From NCBI GenBank assembly GCA_010015655.1, contig ML976670.1, positions 1 to 18,721 of the forward strand: DNA of 18,721 nucleotides. Direction: 5' to 3'. The translations under genes and the position numbers were made by a program. This document shows positions 7,621 through 18,230 of this stretch, one piece after another. Under the pieces are notes generated by a model. That model saw only the letters and a program-made list of their open reading frames with translations. It was not told where the DNA came from and ran no database searches. The stretch's first letter is position 1; every line of letters begins with the position of its first letter. Source of the DNA: Bimuria novae-zelandiae CBS 107.79 (Eukaryota > Ascomycota > Dothideomycetes > Pleosporales > Didymosphaeriaceae).

Positions 7621-9680
7621 ACCCCAGCGGGATGGTAAGTGTGTTCAAGCTCGTGATTAGGTGAGCGGGAGGATACCTATGGGTCGCGAACCGTGGGTAC
7701 AACCTAACAAGGAAAGCACGAAAACCGCGAGATTGCAACTACAACTGCGCAAGCCACCTGATCTCTCCATTTGCCATGTGTTACATCTTCAATCTCTATT
7801 GTGGCGTTGCTGTGTAGGATAAAGGCGATTATGATCCTTGGAATGCCAATTCTCTCGAGTGTCAGCAGGGCGTAGATCACGTAGCACACTCAGCTGATGG
7901 CCAAACGGCCTGGAAGCATCGAGTCAAAAGCTTAAACATTTACACCGACAAACAACTGTTCGCGATAGTATTGATGTGCGTAGCAGGATGGATACCGTGC
8001 TTATGCATTCCATCTTTGTGTTGTATTGGGAGCAATACTGATTCTAGAGCGTAGACGTGCAGCTGTTCCTATCATGTAACGTGCCTCCTGCGGTTCTCTT
8101 CCGCACACAAAAGTTTTGGTGTTTTGTTATCGCGAGGCGGTTTTCGAAAATATGAGAATTGTAATAAGGCGTTATTGTAAACGTTAATGCGACGTAGCAT
8201 AGTGCAGCCTATCTAAGGATAATACTGGTTAGCCTTCAATCTGTGAAGCATAGAAACGTGATTTAGAACACCACTTCGATTTAAGATTAAAATAGATGGG
8301 TATATGCGTAGTATAGCAGTATCACGCTTTGCGTTTCCCCCCTACTACAGTACTAATAGAATATTTCTACCTGCGATGGCCGGCGTGTAAGGTATGTCCC
8401 TGACGTGTTGCCCTGCAGTTAGCTCACAGCCGCAGTAACCAGGAATCTGCACAAAAGCCCAGAGACACTGCCGTGATCAATGAACCCTAGCGACGAATGT
8501 GGCTTCGCATGCGAACATAGATGGTGTTTGCATTAGCTGCCTGTGTGACTATAAGATGACGGGCGTAACGATCGGGGGCCTAGTCGTCGAACTCGGTGAA
8601 TTTCCAATGCCGGATGCTACACGTACGTCTACGGGTAGGTACGCCGGACGAAGGGGCCTCCCAGAGGTAAGTCAATCATGGGAGGTATAGCGATGGTGCA
8701 GCTCATCGAGAACGGTCTGAAGAGGTTAGAAGTAGGGGATATGGCCTTACTAGAATGAGAATGTTGGCTTCGTCGTCGGTAGAGTATTCAATGATGTTCC
8801 AGCGATTGTTGCCCGCACCCACGCCGCAATTCTGTGCCAGCTTTACGCTCTGTGATCGCGGAAGCGGATGCTACCATGGTACCAATAAAGTGGAAACCAT
8901 ATTGTTCCTTTACATGGTGTTTGTAGCCTATATTGGAGACGTGATGGACTGTGTCCCGGCGTTGAGCTTCGACCAGCTCATATGTGAACTTACAGAGCTT
9001 GAGCTCCTTGAGGAGGCACCAGTATGCATCTAGACACTCGCATTACCCTCAAGAAACTGACCATCTCATCTTCCTAACATCAATTAGCGAAGTTTACCTC
9101 TACGATAGCGACACCTAGAACAAACAGCCAGAACCTAGGTTGTAGACATCTCCCCATATGGGAGCAGAAAGGCGCGTGGTACACGATCTCGATCTTGAAA
9201 CTTAGGCAGAACCAACAAAGGCTAATAGCCCTCGGTTACCGCGCATGTGAAGTCAGTGCAACTGTGCCTCTGCTATGCTGGTTCGATGCTCGCTGCGACT
9301 TAACAGATGTGATACAGTCAGCGAACCTTCCTTCAAAGAAAAAGGCATTCGTATTGCGTCCAACATCCCGGTATCACTAGCGTGAAGCTCTGTGTGGTTT
9401 GCCTGCCATAGGACGCGAATGCTGCTTGTTGAAAGCCGATGCTGTCCAGTCGAGCTACCAAATGCTACAGTGCCACCAACTCGCAGTAAAAGCAAGCTGC
9501 TCAACAAAGGAAAAGCCTCGCGGGTCCGGACGGTAGGATGTAATCCATATGCAACGCCTAATTCCCATCTGTGGGTATTCAGACGTAGTGCTTACGAAGC
9601 AGTCAGCAGCTAACCATACTGCGATTGATAATTGTTCCTTTATATAAACAACACGCGGAGAAGGCGGAAGGCTAATGGGC
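7621..9680. other. Intergenic stretch without supportable gene
   Basis: This is about 2 kb with no recognisable protein family. Short open frames exist (for example 8755-9033 plus, 92 codons, and 8499-8690 plus, which runs into a donor-like GTAAGT near 8667), but neither has a recognisable motif, signal peptide or clean exon partner. A minus-strand frame at 7889-7704 has a faint resemblance to a LINE reverse transcriptase segment that I could not support. The stretch around 7900-8380 is richer in TpA than its surroundings and may be old decayed repeat. Confidence 0.5.
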
Positions 9681-10172
9681 ATGTCGATCTTCGTCTTTTG
9701 CAACCGTCTCGGTGACATGGCGTTGGAATACGATGGCGAAACCGACGTCCCTCTCGATGCTGAGCAGGTCAGGCTGGCATTCGGCTAAAATTATCTGGCG
9801 AGCGATATGGTGCTCCCACACCTACGGGTCATCGTCATTGGCAAAGCGCGAGGTTTCAGATTTCGAGGCTACGACTCGTGTTCGTCAGCCGCGGTCCATT
9901 CTTAGCCGATCTGACAACCAAACGAAAACCCATTGTCCGCTTTGGAAAGGCTGCACAAAAGGTGACCTCGTGCTCTTCAGAACCTGCACGTCGGAGTGGA
10001 CGGCAGTGCGAATGATGGTTCGCAAGAAGTGTTTCAGGTCGAAACGGGACTGCAAAGAAGCATCTCGGAGCTAGCTGACGATCGAAAAACCGATCATGCA
10101 GGTGCACACACGGGCATGAGCGCGCAGGCGGCTGCGGGAGGAGCAATTGCACCTTGGCGCTTCATAAAGTAA
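9681..10172 (+). pseudogene. Possible eroded gene, one frame with four stops
   Basis: From ATG 9681 one frame gives a coding-like N-terminal stretch (MSIFVFCNRLGDMALEYDGE and about 15 more residues), then TAA at 9786. It resumes in the same phase, meets TAG at 9903, TGA at 9912 and TGA at 9963, and then stays open for 68 codons to TAA at 10170. The last part is acidic then alanine-rich. The unchanged phase suggests either a pseudogene with point mutations or exons of a real gene with introns I could not place convincingly; one possible intron ends at TTTCAG near 9858. No family recognised. Chance open stretches remain a real alternative. Confidence 0.25.
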
Positions 10173-11058
10173 ACAAGTTTTCTCCGAACCCTGATTTGGT
10201 GTTTCGCGGTCCCCAGTCGGAACCGAGTCGTCGGCCGGTGAGCCGCGGTAGTGAGGCGGAAGTGCCCGGCTCGTCGAACGCGAGGCTAGAATTGAAAGCA
10301 GTGAAAGGAGACATGAACAGGCGCATGAGATATCTCTCTAGTTATCATCGTAGAAAGACAGAGCGTTCATGCGACATGGTATGCGTGCGTTGGGCTGGGA
10401 TGCCGAGCGTGTTCGTTGCTTCTGTCAATAGACGAATACGTTAACGTTCCGAGATATTGCTGTGGGATGACCAAGCATTGTTCACATTTTAATTGACTCT
10501 CTGCAAAATAAGGATAGCGATTGTGCTGCACAGCTTGTGTTTCTGGCAGAGTACAGCTTGATCAATTCAGTGTCGCGCGGGGCCAAAGTTTCTTTTTCAT
10601 ATGTCGTGGCCAGCCGAACCAAGGTCCCTCCAGCTGTACTCGCAGAGCCTTTGACTGGGCGATTGAAGCTGCAGCCACGGCTTGAAGTAGCGAGCTGACG
10701 CCTATTGGATTATCAGCTCAGCCTGAGCGATGGTCCATGCGAGGCTTCGAGGCTGAGTTCAGCCCACCCGGCACCGTCAGCCTCGAACGTGCACAACCTA
10801 ACCGTAAATTTCGCGGAACTTCAAGGCAGAAGTTATTTGGTGCTGCCTGGTCCACTCTGGTCAACCTGGAAACGTTTCTGGAAGCCCCCGACATCCGAAA
10901 GAACCTATTTCATTACTGAAACTCTGGTATCGCCGCGAGCATCCGCTGGGGTTAGAATAGTGGGCCCCACCTGACTTGTATCGAGAGCACCTCCCATTCT
11001 CAAGCGAGCTGAAGCCTTATCCTCTTATCCAAGGCTGTCTTTTGGAACAAGGGAGCAT
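10173..11058. other. Upstream region of the zinc-finger gene, possible unplaced exon
   Basis: No independent gene is supportable. A plus-strand frame at 10705-10974 is in the same phase as the zinc-finger gene's first confirmed exon, separated from it by a single TGA at 10972, and the frame is open from 10975 to the ATG at 11059. A donor-like GTATCG at 10927 and an acceptor CTCAAG at 11004 would remove the stop in phase, with CTGAC at 10971 as branch site. The gene may therefore begin further upstream than annotated. The rest of the stretch shows nothing clear. Confidence 0.4.
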
Positions 11059-11957
11059 ATGCCCCCGATTAGACGCAAAGGCAAGATGAAAGAGGAAGTG
11101 CTCATTAGCACCTCTAAGGGAACCGGAGATCCCGGAGCACCGCCTAAGGAATCCATTGTGATGGCTCCGCTCGTTGATAGCGCGACCACGTCGCCAACAT
11201 TTCAGAGTCCGGGGAAAACACAGTCGCGGAAAATATTACGTCTCAAATGCTCTGCTTGCAACGATTACCCTGATGGCTTTCGCAGTGAACATGAGCTACG
11301 CCGGTAAGTGAGGTCTAGTTGTCGACTGTCTGTACGCATACAGGTCTATAGCAGTCCTGCGACAGTTGGGGCATGAAAGAGTGCTCATGATTGCGGGATG
11401 ATGGAATGGGACACGTACCTTGTGTATCTGAATAGATTGCTAACTATGACGAAGACATACGAACCGGGTGCACAGGAAGACCCGCAAGGTCTGGATGACC
11501 ATCGACACCTCGCCCGACAAAAGTTTCCTTGCCAATTGCAAGGCATGCCAAACAGGGAAGAGGTATAACGAGTGTTACAACGCCGCCAGTCACTTACGGA
11601 GAATGCATTTCCACCCTCACAAGGTACGATGCTTTCCCGCGTTCCAGTCTTACATAGCTGAGACAGCAGCAGAGGGGCGAAAGGAAGATGAGCGCAGCAG
11701 AAGCTCGAAGAGGTGGAAAGCCTGGGGATCTGGATCCACCCATGGATGTCCTCAAGGCACATTGGCTACGAGAGGTGGACGAAGTTGTTGGCGAAGCGGA
11801 AGACTCACCTGAAGAGGGTGAGACAATGGACACGTCGTCAACCCAACTCCAGCCTGCGGTGACTCAAGCCGACGGGAAGGCGCCGCCAACGCCGACTACC
11901 CCGTCTACACGAGCGATGGCAATCGATAGTATCGTAGACAAAGTCAATGCGTCGTAA
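11059..11957 (+). CDS. DUF7896-like C2H2 zinc-finger protein
   Basis: Exons: 11059-11303, 11455-11623 and about 11670-11957. Intron 1 (11304-11454) has donor GTAAGT, branch CTAAC and acceptor GAAG. Intron 2 starts at 11624 with GTACGA and ends at one of three in-phase CAGs (11666, 11669 or 11672). The product is about 233 residues. Residues 64-88 are a C2H2 finger split by intron 1: Cys64-x2-Cys67, then His83-x4-His88 (HTNRVH). A second finger-like unit follows, Cys110-x2-Cys113 and His128-x4-His133. Between them lie the blocks RKVW and [13 protein letters not shown], and after them a GGKPGD-x3-PPMDVLK-type block, all features I recall from the fungal family DUF7896. The C-terminus is acidic, Ser/Thr/Pro-rich and probably disordered. 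Members are presumed nuclear and DNA-binding, but function is not established. The N-terminus is short, so upstream exons may be missing. Confidence 0.85.
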
Positions 11958-12764
11958 CCGCTCCTAGCAGGCGCGAATCGCATAATGAGGAAGCCACGAA
12001 TGGCAGTCCGGATATCCTTCACCAGACACTCGTCATGTACATGAACCTCGCCGTACTGTAGCGTCGTTCCGACGTGCGATCAGTCCACTCCGGAGACGCG
12101 CAATAGTGCGTACAAAAGTGATATAAGCTTAGAGGTTGCGTTGCCTCTGTGGTTTTAGAATGTTTGATTTGTGCTTTTGGCACTGGCATAAGCAAGGAGT
12201 TTCCGTGCTATGGGTTTGGAGGCATAAGGATGGCGTCGAGGGTGGCTGAATTTTGGTTGTGAATGACTGGACGAAGGCTTTTCTATGTATGCTACTGTGA
12301 GAGAAGTGTCTATTGTGTGAAAAGGCCTCTGTCATCAGCACACTGTGCTCGTGTTCACTGTGCTGAGGTGCATTTAAGGGTGGCCGCTGTCTGGTGTCGA
12401 TCCCCTTCCGCACGTTTGCGGCCCGTGCTTCCACGTTTTTCTTGCGTGAGGGTGCATTCGCAAATCCTTCGCCGCCACGACACGCCCACGCTGCTGCATG
12501 TTTCACCTGCACGCTACCGTTGCTGTCTCTTGCCGGATACCACCCTGGAGTCTCGCGCGCGCCGTCCCTTCTTGCCCGTGCCGACCGAAGTAGACGTTGC
12601 CCCGAAGCCTGATCCGATAGTACACCAATCGTCATTTCCACACCACGACATGCATACATGGTATCCGCGCCTACTGGAATACGTTGTTCGTTAGCTGCTC
12701 TGCTGGTGGAAGAGGAGGAGTGAATCCCGCACTGTGCGCTGCGGTGGGTTGAGACTGAAGAAGG
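11958..12764. other. Intergenic region, likely promoter of the following gene
   Basis: No gene is supportable. Open frames occur on both strands here (minus 12962-12129, plus 12263-12694), but they overlap each other, match no family and have low-complexity, histidine- and serine-rich content typical of chance frames. A small hairpin AGAGG-(8)-CCTCT lies at 12132-12149. The region 12360-12620 is pyrimidine-rich, as fungal promoters often are. Confidence 0.5.
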
Positions 12765-14151
12765 ATGGCCACGGTTGCGCGCACGTCGAAGAACATCGTC
12801 AGACTCAGAGCTAACAAGTGCTTTGTGATGAACCATGGTGTCAACCTGGGCCGGCTCTACTCGAATCCACGCTACGAATTGCCCGTTGGCTATGCATACT
12901 TCGAAGACGGTTCGGTCTACATACAAGGGATGGCGGCGGCATCGCAGATGTCTTCCGACCAACTACAAGCAGAGATGCAGCTGCTTGAACCGTTGGTGCG
13001 GCAACCTCCTCCGGACATGGATCGAGTCAGATTGGAGAAGCCCACACACAAGCGACTTATGATCCTTGGGTAAGATTCCAGTGGAAGGATAGTATGCGCT
13101 ATCATGACTGACGCACCCTTTCAGCACCAACCGCGCAGATCGTTTTATGGAGCGCTTCTCAAACCAACAAAGCTTGAACTCGTTGTGCACGATATTTGCT
13201 CGCAATGCTGCGGATGGCGAAAGATTCTCTGTAGAAACAATACCTTTCAAGAGAATTGAGATCATTTCCGGCCCGACAGTGGCCTCACAACCTGAGGGAA
13301 AAGTTCACCCTTCACCCGTCGTATTCCAGAAACGCGAGAGGCGGCAGTTCAAAACCGCGCTGATCTCTTTCCAAGGAACCTTGATCGATGGCGTTCTCCA
13401 ACCCAATGTACGTTTAGGCAACGGCTTGAGGGTGAATACCGATGCGGGGCTCGATACGGGGCTCGATGCAGAGGCTCATAAGATTGCACGGAGTATCTCA
13501 GAGCTAACGGCAAAAAAACGACCCCAAACTACTCAATCTCATGCCCATGGCTCTCAACGACACATCGAGATGAGGAGAGCTTTCGAGAACCCACAGAAAC
13601 CCACAGAGCAGACGTCATGGCCACGCCGAACTGCTCAATCTCATGCGCAAGGCTCTCGAAGACACGTCAAAGGCTATGTATCACGCCAACACGAACGGCC
13701 CAGCTTCAATGCGAGGGAAGCCGAGCTCAACCGACGTGAGCAGCAACTCTTTCAACTGCAGCAGCAGCTACTCATGCAGTCCCTGCCAATGTCGAACAGA
13801 GGACTAAAGACATTCTCTGCAAAGGAATCTAAGTTTTCTCAAAGTCCAGAAGCACGACCAGAAAGCGATGACAGAGCCGCCTACATCGAAGCAAAAGAGC
13901 GGGAACTGCAATACAGAGAGGAGGTCCTCCGTTGGAAGCATCAAAACTTCCTGTTAAAACAACAGCTCGCAGAGGCGAGAACCGGGTCCAGATCCGTCAA
14001 CTTGGACCCAGTTTCGACGCCTGTGTCTCCTCCAGAATCTCTCTATGCATCTCAAAATGCCAAAGAAGAATTCGACACCATACCCAGCTACGAAGACATT
14101 ATGTCTTCGACTTCGCCCACGCGCATAAGGCTTCCGCGCCGAAAGCTGTGA
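12765..14151 (+). CDS. Hypothetical fungal protein with C-terminal coiled coils (443 residues)
   Basis: Two exons, 12765-13069 and 13125-14151, joined across a 55-nt intron (donor GTAAGA, branch CTGAC, acceptor TTTCAG) that splits a Gly codon in phase 2. The total of 1,332 nt is divisible by three, and the join is supported by both sides staying open. The family is not recognised. The N-terminal 200 residues look globular. Residues 239-254 and 273-288 are an internal repeat (QSHAHGSQRH and QSHAQGSRRH). Residues 297-321 (Glu/Arg then Gln/Leu-rich) and 353-387 (Glu/Arg/Lys/Leu-rich) are likely coiled coils. The C-terminus is Ser/Pro-rich with a basic end (RLPRRKL). There is no signal peptide or membrane segment, so it is probably cytosolic or nuclear. 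The start ATG has purines before it and G after it. Function is unknown. Confidence 0.8.
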
Positions 14152-15022
14152 CTGCATTTGAGCCGAAGACCCTGGTATCCTTAGTGACCGTATGCTAAAC
14201 TGCGCATATGCTGACCCATCCAAGCATAACCCGGCTGTCTACGACCGTGCTACGGCGAAGATCCTATCCTCTTCTCTCTCCCGCATGTGAGCAGACCGGC
14301 ATCGGTCCTTTAAACTCAAGCTCAGAGCGTTGGAAGCTTCTTCAAGCCGCGGTAAAAAAAAAATGCGGAGAAAGAACTCGCTTTGTACGGTCCTTTGAAA
14401 CCACTTTACCAGCTGTAACAACATATGTTCATGCATCCGACATGTCCGATTAAACTGATGTCGCGGAGCAAAAGGCTAACCTTCTGCTCCCGTTGGAGTA
14501 GAATGTACTTAACCGTCACAACTGTAAAATAGAATAGAGAGATACCCGCAAATATGTACAATATATCGAGCATTAGCAAATCACACCACTGCTTTGCATT
14601 ATCTCATTGCAGCACTTGAGGTGCATGTTCAATCCACAGACGTGTGCACATGATACATTCAATTCAAACATTGCACACGGTTGTTAGAATGCTCCTCCCT
14701 CATTTGCAACATGCCCAATCGCCATACATTCGACTGGTCGCTCCAGTATCCCCGGTTGAAATACAGTAACAAAATCAATTTTTCTTACTCTCGGCCGTTA
14801 AATTGTTTACCCTTCTACCCCACCATTTTCTTGACCCGCTTCGCCCGACAACCAAAACTGCATAGTACAGTGATATCGGAACAGCGCAACGTGCGATACA
14901 AAACACATGAAAACATCACGGAAATGACAGGTTCACAGCGTCGGCACATAGGACATATCCGAGGCAGTGCTATTTCTACATATCTCAAACCACTCTCAGC
15001 GTCGCATACGTAAAAAAAACCA
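14152..15022. other. Convergent intergenic region (shared 3' flanks)
   Basis: This 870-bp gap separates the plus-strand coiled-coil gene from the minus-strand receptor, so it should hold both 3' untranslated regions. Runs of A at 14354-14362 and T/A-rich stretches around 14515-14580 are the only notable composition. The short open frames here (14208-14453, 14681-15013) have no family resemblance. Confidence 0.5.
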
Positions 15023-16453
15023 TTAACGCGACGACTGTCCCATGCCGCCGTCGGAATTGCTCCTCGTCAAATACCTCTGACTCTCGTCATCGCTCCCCGC
15101 CGCACTCTCCACATGAATATTCGTCTCCGTCACAATCGCAATGCCGCGGCCAGCGCCCACCGGCTTGATAATCGAGTCCTGGCTGCCCGACGCGCTGTGC
15201 TCGGTCAGGCTACCGGGGTGCCCTTTGCGCTTTTTGTCGACCATGCCAAGCCGCGAGAGGCGGTTCGTGCCACCGACGATGGTGACGGTGCGGCCGACTT
15301 CCTTGTTGATGGTCGCGAGGCCGTAGTCGTCGCCCGGGCGCGCGGCGTTGATGGCTGTCGTCGTCGTGCGGTTGTAGCAGTGGCCCGAGAGGTCGCCGTT
15401 GACGAAGACGCGGCGGGTGAGCGTGTACAGGAGTGCGTCCACCCAGCCGCAGGAGGTCAAGAAGGAGCCGGCGATGCAGAAGAAGACCTCCGGGAGTTCT
15501 ACGCCGGCCATGGATACCATGCGGCCGATGGCGATGGGGAGCTAGGGCTTGCGTTAGTGTAGAATGTTTGTTTGGAGAAGGGTACATACGGTGAGGATGA
15601 CGTAGGTTGCTGGGTACATGATCATGAAGCGGGTTGCGCGAGAGAGTTTTGTAGTGTCGTTGTTGATGATGCTGCGGAGGCGGCCTTTGAGATGGAAGAA
15701 GATGTGGGCGTAGATCAATACTGTGCCGAATTCGACGATGAAGATCCACAGGTAGTGGAGCCAGAGGCGCTCCTCTTCGTAGTCGATGGATACCCAGCAC
15801 TGGTAGTGGTGTTAGTTGACTGCTATCTAACCAATGGCTCGATTGTAAAGATGCGGCAGCGTTTTGGCCTGCAGGTTGTTACACTAGGAAAAGACTGCAC
15901 TTACCCAGCCCCCGGCTCTTGTGAAGAACTTATTTCCATACATTGCCGGCCCCAAGACAGTCAGGATTACTGCAAAGACCCAGATGGCGATTATCATGAT
16001 GATCAAAGACACATACGACATCCTGTATCCTTTCACCACGCCCAGCCAGGTATGTACTGCGATAGCGAGCACGAAGAATCCGGAAGCCACATCGCCTATG
16101 TGAAGAAACCATCCTTGGAGAAAACACGCAGCGGTAGGAGCAAGGATGCTGTCCAATTTTAACCAGTGAAAGGTGATGACGAAGGCCACGGATTGCTGCA
16201 AGTCCGCGATGAGAAGGTTGTAGATGAGTATAATGTACTGGTTGTATCCGACGTACTCTCTGTGTCGTTTTCTCCAGCCGATCAGGCGCCATGTGATGAA
16301 ACAGAGGAGAGCAGAGACGGATACGAGGGAGGCCATCGCGAAGGTGACCAGTGGTATGAGGCCTCTGTAATACACCTCAGGCAATGGATCTAGTGAGTTT
16401 GGATACGCGAAATAGCGCTTCACAAGCACTGATCCGGGCTCAAGTTGAGCCAT
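15023..16453 (-). CDS. Fungal G-protein-coupled receptor, seven helices (Git3/GprM-like)
   Basis: Three exons: 16453-15905, 15799-15590 and 15541-15023 (549, 210 and 519 nt), giving 425 residues. Intron 1 (15904-15800) has GTAAGT, branch CTAAC and CAG; intron 2 (15589-15542, only 48 nt) has GTATGT, branch CTAAC and TAG. Both fall between codons. Seven hydrophobic segments lie at about 31-57, 72-97, 110-140, 147-172, 195-219, 240-265 and 271-294. Cys110 before helix 3 and Cys184 in the GGWCW loop can form the usual disulfide. Helix 3 onset CFLQGWFLHIGD and the helix 6-7 blocks TLPIAIGRM and GWVDALLYTLTRR match fungal receptors of the Git3/carbon-sensor or GprM (MG00532-like) classes as I recall them; I cannot separate the two. 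A 130-residue cytoplasmic tail rich in Ser, Thr and Gly ends the protein. It should act in the plasma membrane upstream of a heterotrimeric G protein; the ligand is unknown. Confidence 0.93.
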
Positions 16454-18067
16454 GTCGTGTGGCGCCGTCCCGTCTTTTGGCGTACGTTGTGCGTTCGGAA
16501 CCCAGTGGAATCGCCTCCAATTGAGGGAAGAACTGTGTTGGCAATGTCGTGCTTATCGGGGCATAGTGTAAGACCTCCAGTTTGCGCTACTCTTTCAAGT
16601 TGCAGGCTCCTAGAGGATAGGGAGTGGTCGATCCTCTCCTGGCGCTAGGTGTCAATTGTTTCGTTCTCTCGAGCTTCTCGAAGCCTACAGTGGCGCTAGG
16701 TGGTCGTCGGCGGCTTTAATACTCAAAGTTCAGTTAACTGCTGATGTGGCTTTGGGTAGGCGTGTTAAACGATTCAAGCCAAAACGTGGTACTGATGGCG
16801 AAAAGGGGGATAATGTTTGGACAAAGACCAAAGCGTGCGGGTCCGTGGGAACGGCTCCATAATAATACAAAGGAACAGGCAACGCAAGGGAAGTTCAATG
16901 CATGCATGCGGACGGTAACTAAGCACGCACAGTGAACATCTCCTTGGGCGACTCTACGCTCTGTGCATGGGCTTGACTCATCTGGGATGGCGTGTATCTC
17001 ACTTTCATTCACCCGACCAGTAAAAATAATCCAGTGCGGCTTCCGAACTCCAGTACCGGGGTCTGCAACGGTGGGATGTGGTCGGCACGCGAGCTGAAGC
17101 CTGCCCAGGTGCGACATTCTCAAGCTAACTCTGGTTGTCGAGGTAGCCGGGTCCTGTCAAACCTTAAGTTTGGGCGCTGTGCCGTGTGATGGGAGGGGTT
17201 TCCATGCTTGTAACCCCTAGCACCACGTGGGAGGTCTCTCCTTGGAATATGACATGCGATTTGTTTGGCATGCAGGATTGAGGCGACCAACAGCAGGGCG
17301 TTCAATGCTGCAGGTACGCCAGCAGGTGGTTGGAGCACGATAATGCATGCGAAAGCCACATGCAGTCATTAACTTTTGGGAACTTTTGAAAGTACTCTTC
17401 ACAGCGTGCTATGCAGTCTTCAAGACTGTTTGATGGCCGTCGGCGGCCCGGGATTACTAGCCAGTAATGTGCCCGTCCATGACTCTTCGTGGGTACGATT
17501 TCCCCTTGGGCAGGATCTGGGGTAACTAAGCGCACATCTTGGCCATCCTGGGGCAGACAGGGGATACAGTATCCGCGCAGCCACGTCTCGAACGGGACGG
17601 CAGATGGAATTTTTCAGTAACGCACAGTCTCGCACCCTGTTGCGCATCCCGTTGCGCGCGACGGGTTGCACAGTTGCCACTGTCAGATTTATCGATACGA
17701 ATAGATCGCCACATAACGGCGCGGCCCATGTGTTCGTGCTGTTTGCGGCAGTCAAAAGTCCTACAGCACGGCCGAGTATTACTAAGCACCACATGATCCC
17801 CTACTCGCTCGGAGTTCCGTGAGTTCGCTATCCCTTGCGCGCCTCCGACACCGATTCTGCGTGTGTCTCAGTCGGACTACAGAATCGTTATTTTTATAGA
17901 AAGTCTGATGCGATAAGGAGGCAAATCTATCTAGTGCTGCGGACGCAATTTAACCTAGGAAGCAAGATGTTGCCGCTCAATGTTAAGAGAACTCCCACCG
18001 GGGCATGCACGAGGGCGGAAAGAAAATTAAATGTCAGCGCTTGGCGAGCGCGATCCAGGTTCACTAG
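16454..18067. other. Gene-poor stretch between the receptor and the second hAT element
   Basis: This is about 1.6 kb with no supportable gene. The first few hundred bases should be the receptor's promoter, but no clear TATA box was seen. Open frames on both strands (for example 17123-16734 minus, 17535-17302 minus, 17794-17420 minus) overlap one another and match nothing recognised. Small features are a CACGTG site at 17223-17228 and a GATAC-A-GTATC palindrome near 17563-17573. Confidence 0.5.
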
Positions 18068-18078
18068 TAGGGATGTCG

Positions 18079-18137
18079 GATTACCGTAATTTTCTAGCCA
18101 TCCCGGTATTACCGTAATGTCGTAATTACGGTAATTA
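18079..18137. repeat. Subterminal ATTACCGTAAT repeats of the hAT element
   Basis: Two direct copies of ATTACCGTAAT and one inverted, near-palindromic copy lie within 70 bp of the transposon end. The small hAT element has a diverged version of the same arrangement, based on ATACCGTAT, at both ends. This is the expected position for transposase (BED finger) binding sites; binding itself is inference. Confidence 0.7.
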
Positions 18138-18230
18138 CTGGTATTTTGGTACAATCTTGGCACGGTGGATTGAGCCAATCGGCGCATTTCTCGGTCTAAT
18201 TATTACATGTAGAACCAGATGCAATTGAAT

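Noticed and set aside
7704..7889. Minus-strand frame with a GIPRIIIAFI-type stretch, faintly like a LINE reverse transcriptase segment
   Set aside because: Only one short stretch looks similar. The expected downstream GV-x-QG block and upstream AFD block are not found in phase.
9250..9330. GGTTCGATGC, resembling a tRNA T-loop
   Set aside because: No acceptor stem, D arm or anticodon arm could be fitted around it.
12129..12962. 277-codon minus-strand open frame
   Set aside because: It overlaps exon 1 of the well-supported plus-strand gene and a plus-strand open frame. It is histidine/serine/arginine-rich with no domain, so it is most likely a shadow frame.
15210..15800. 196-codon minus-strand open frame over the receptor
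   Set aside because: It is an alternative frame of receptor exons 2 and 3, very rich in His/Arg/Pro. The receptor frame with clean introns explains this DNA.
17420..17822. Overlapping open frames on both strands
   Set aside because: Several frames are open at once over the same GC-rich DNA, with no motif, splice pattern or signal peptide to favour one.
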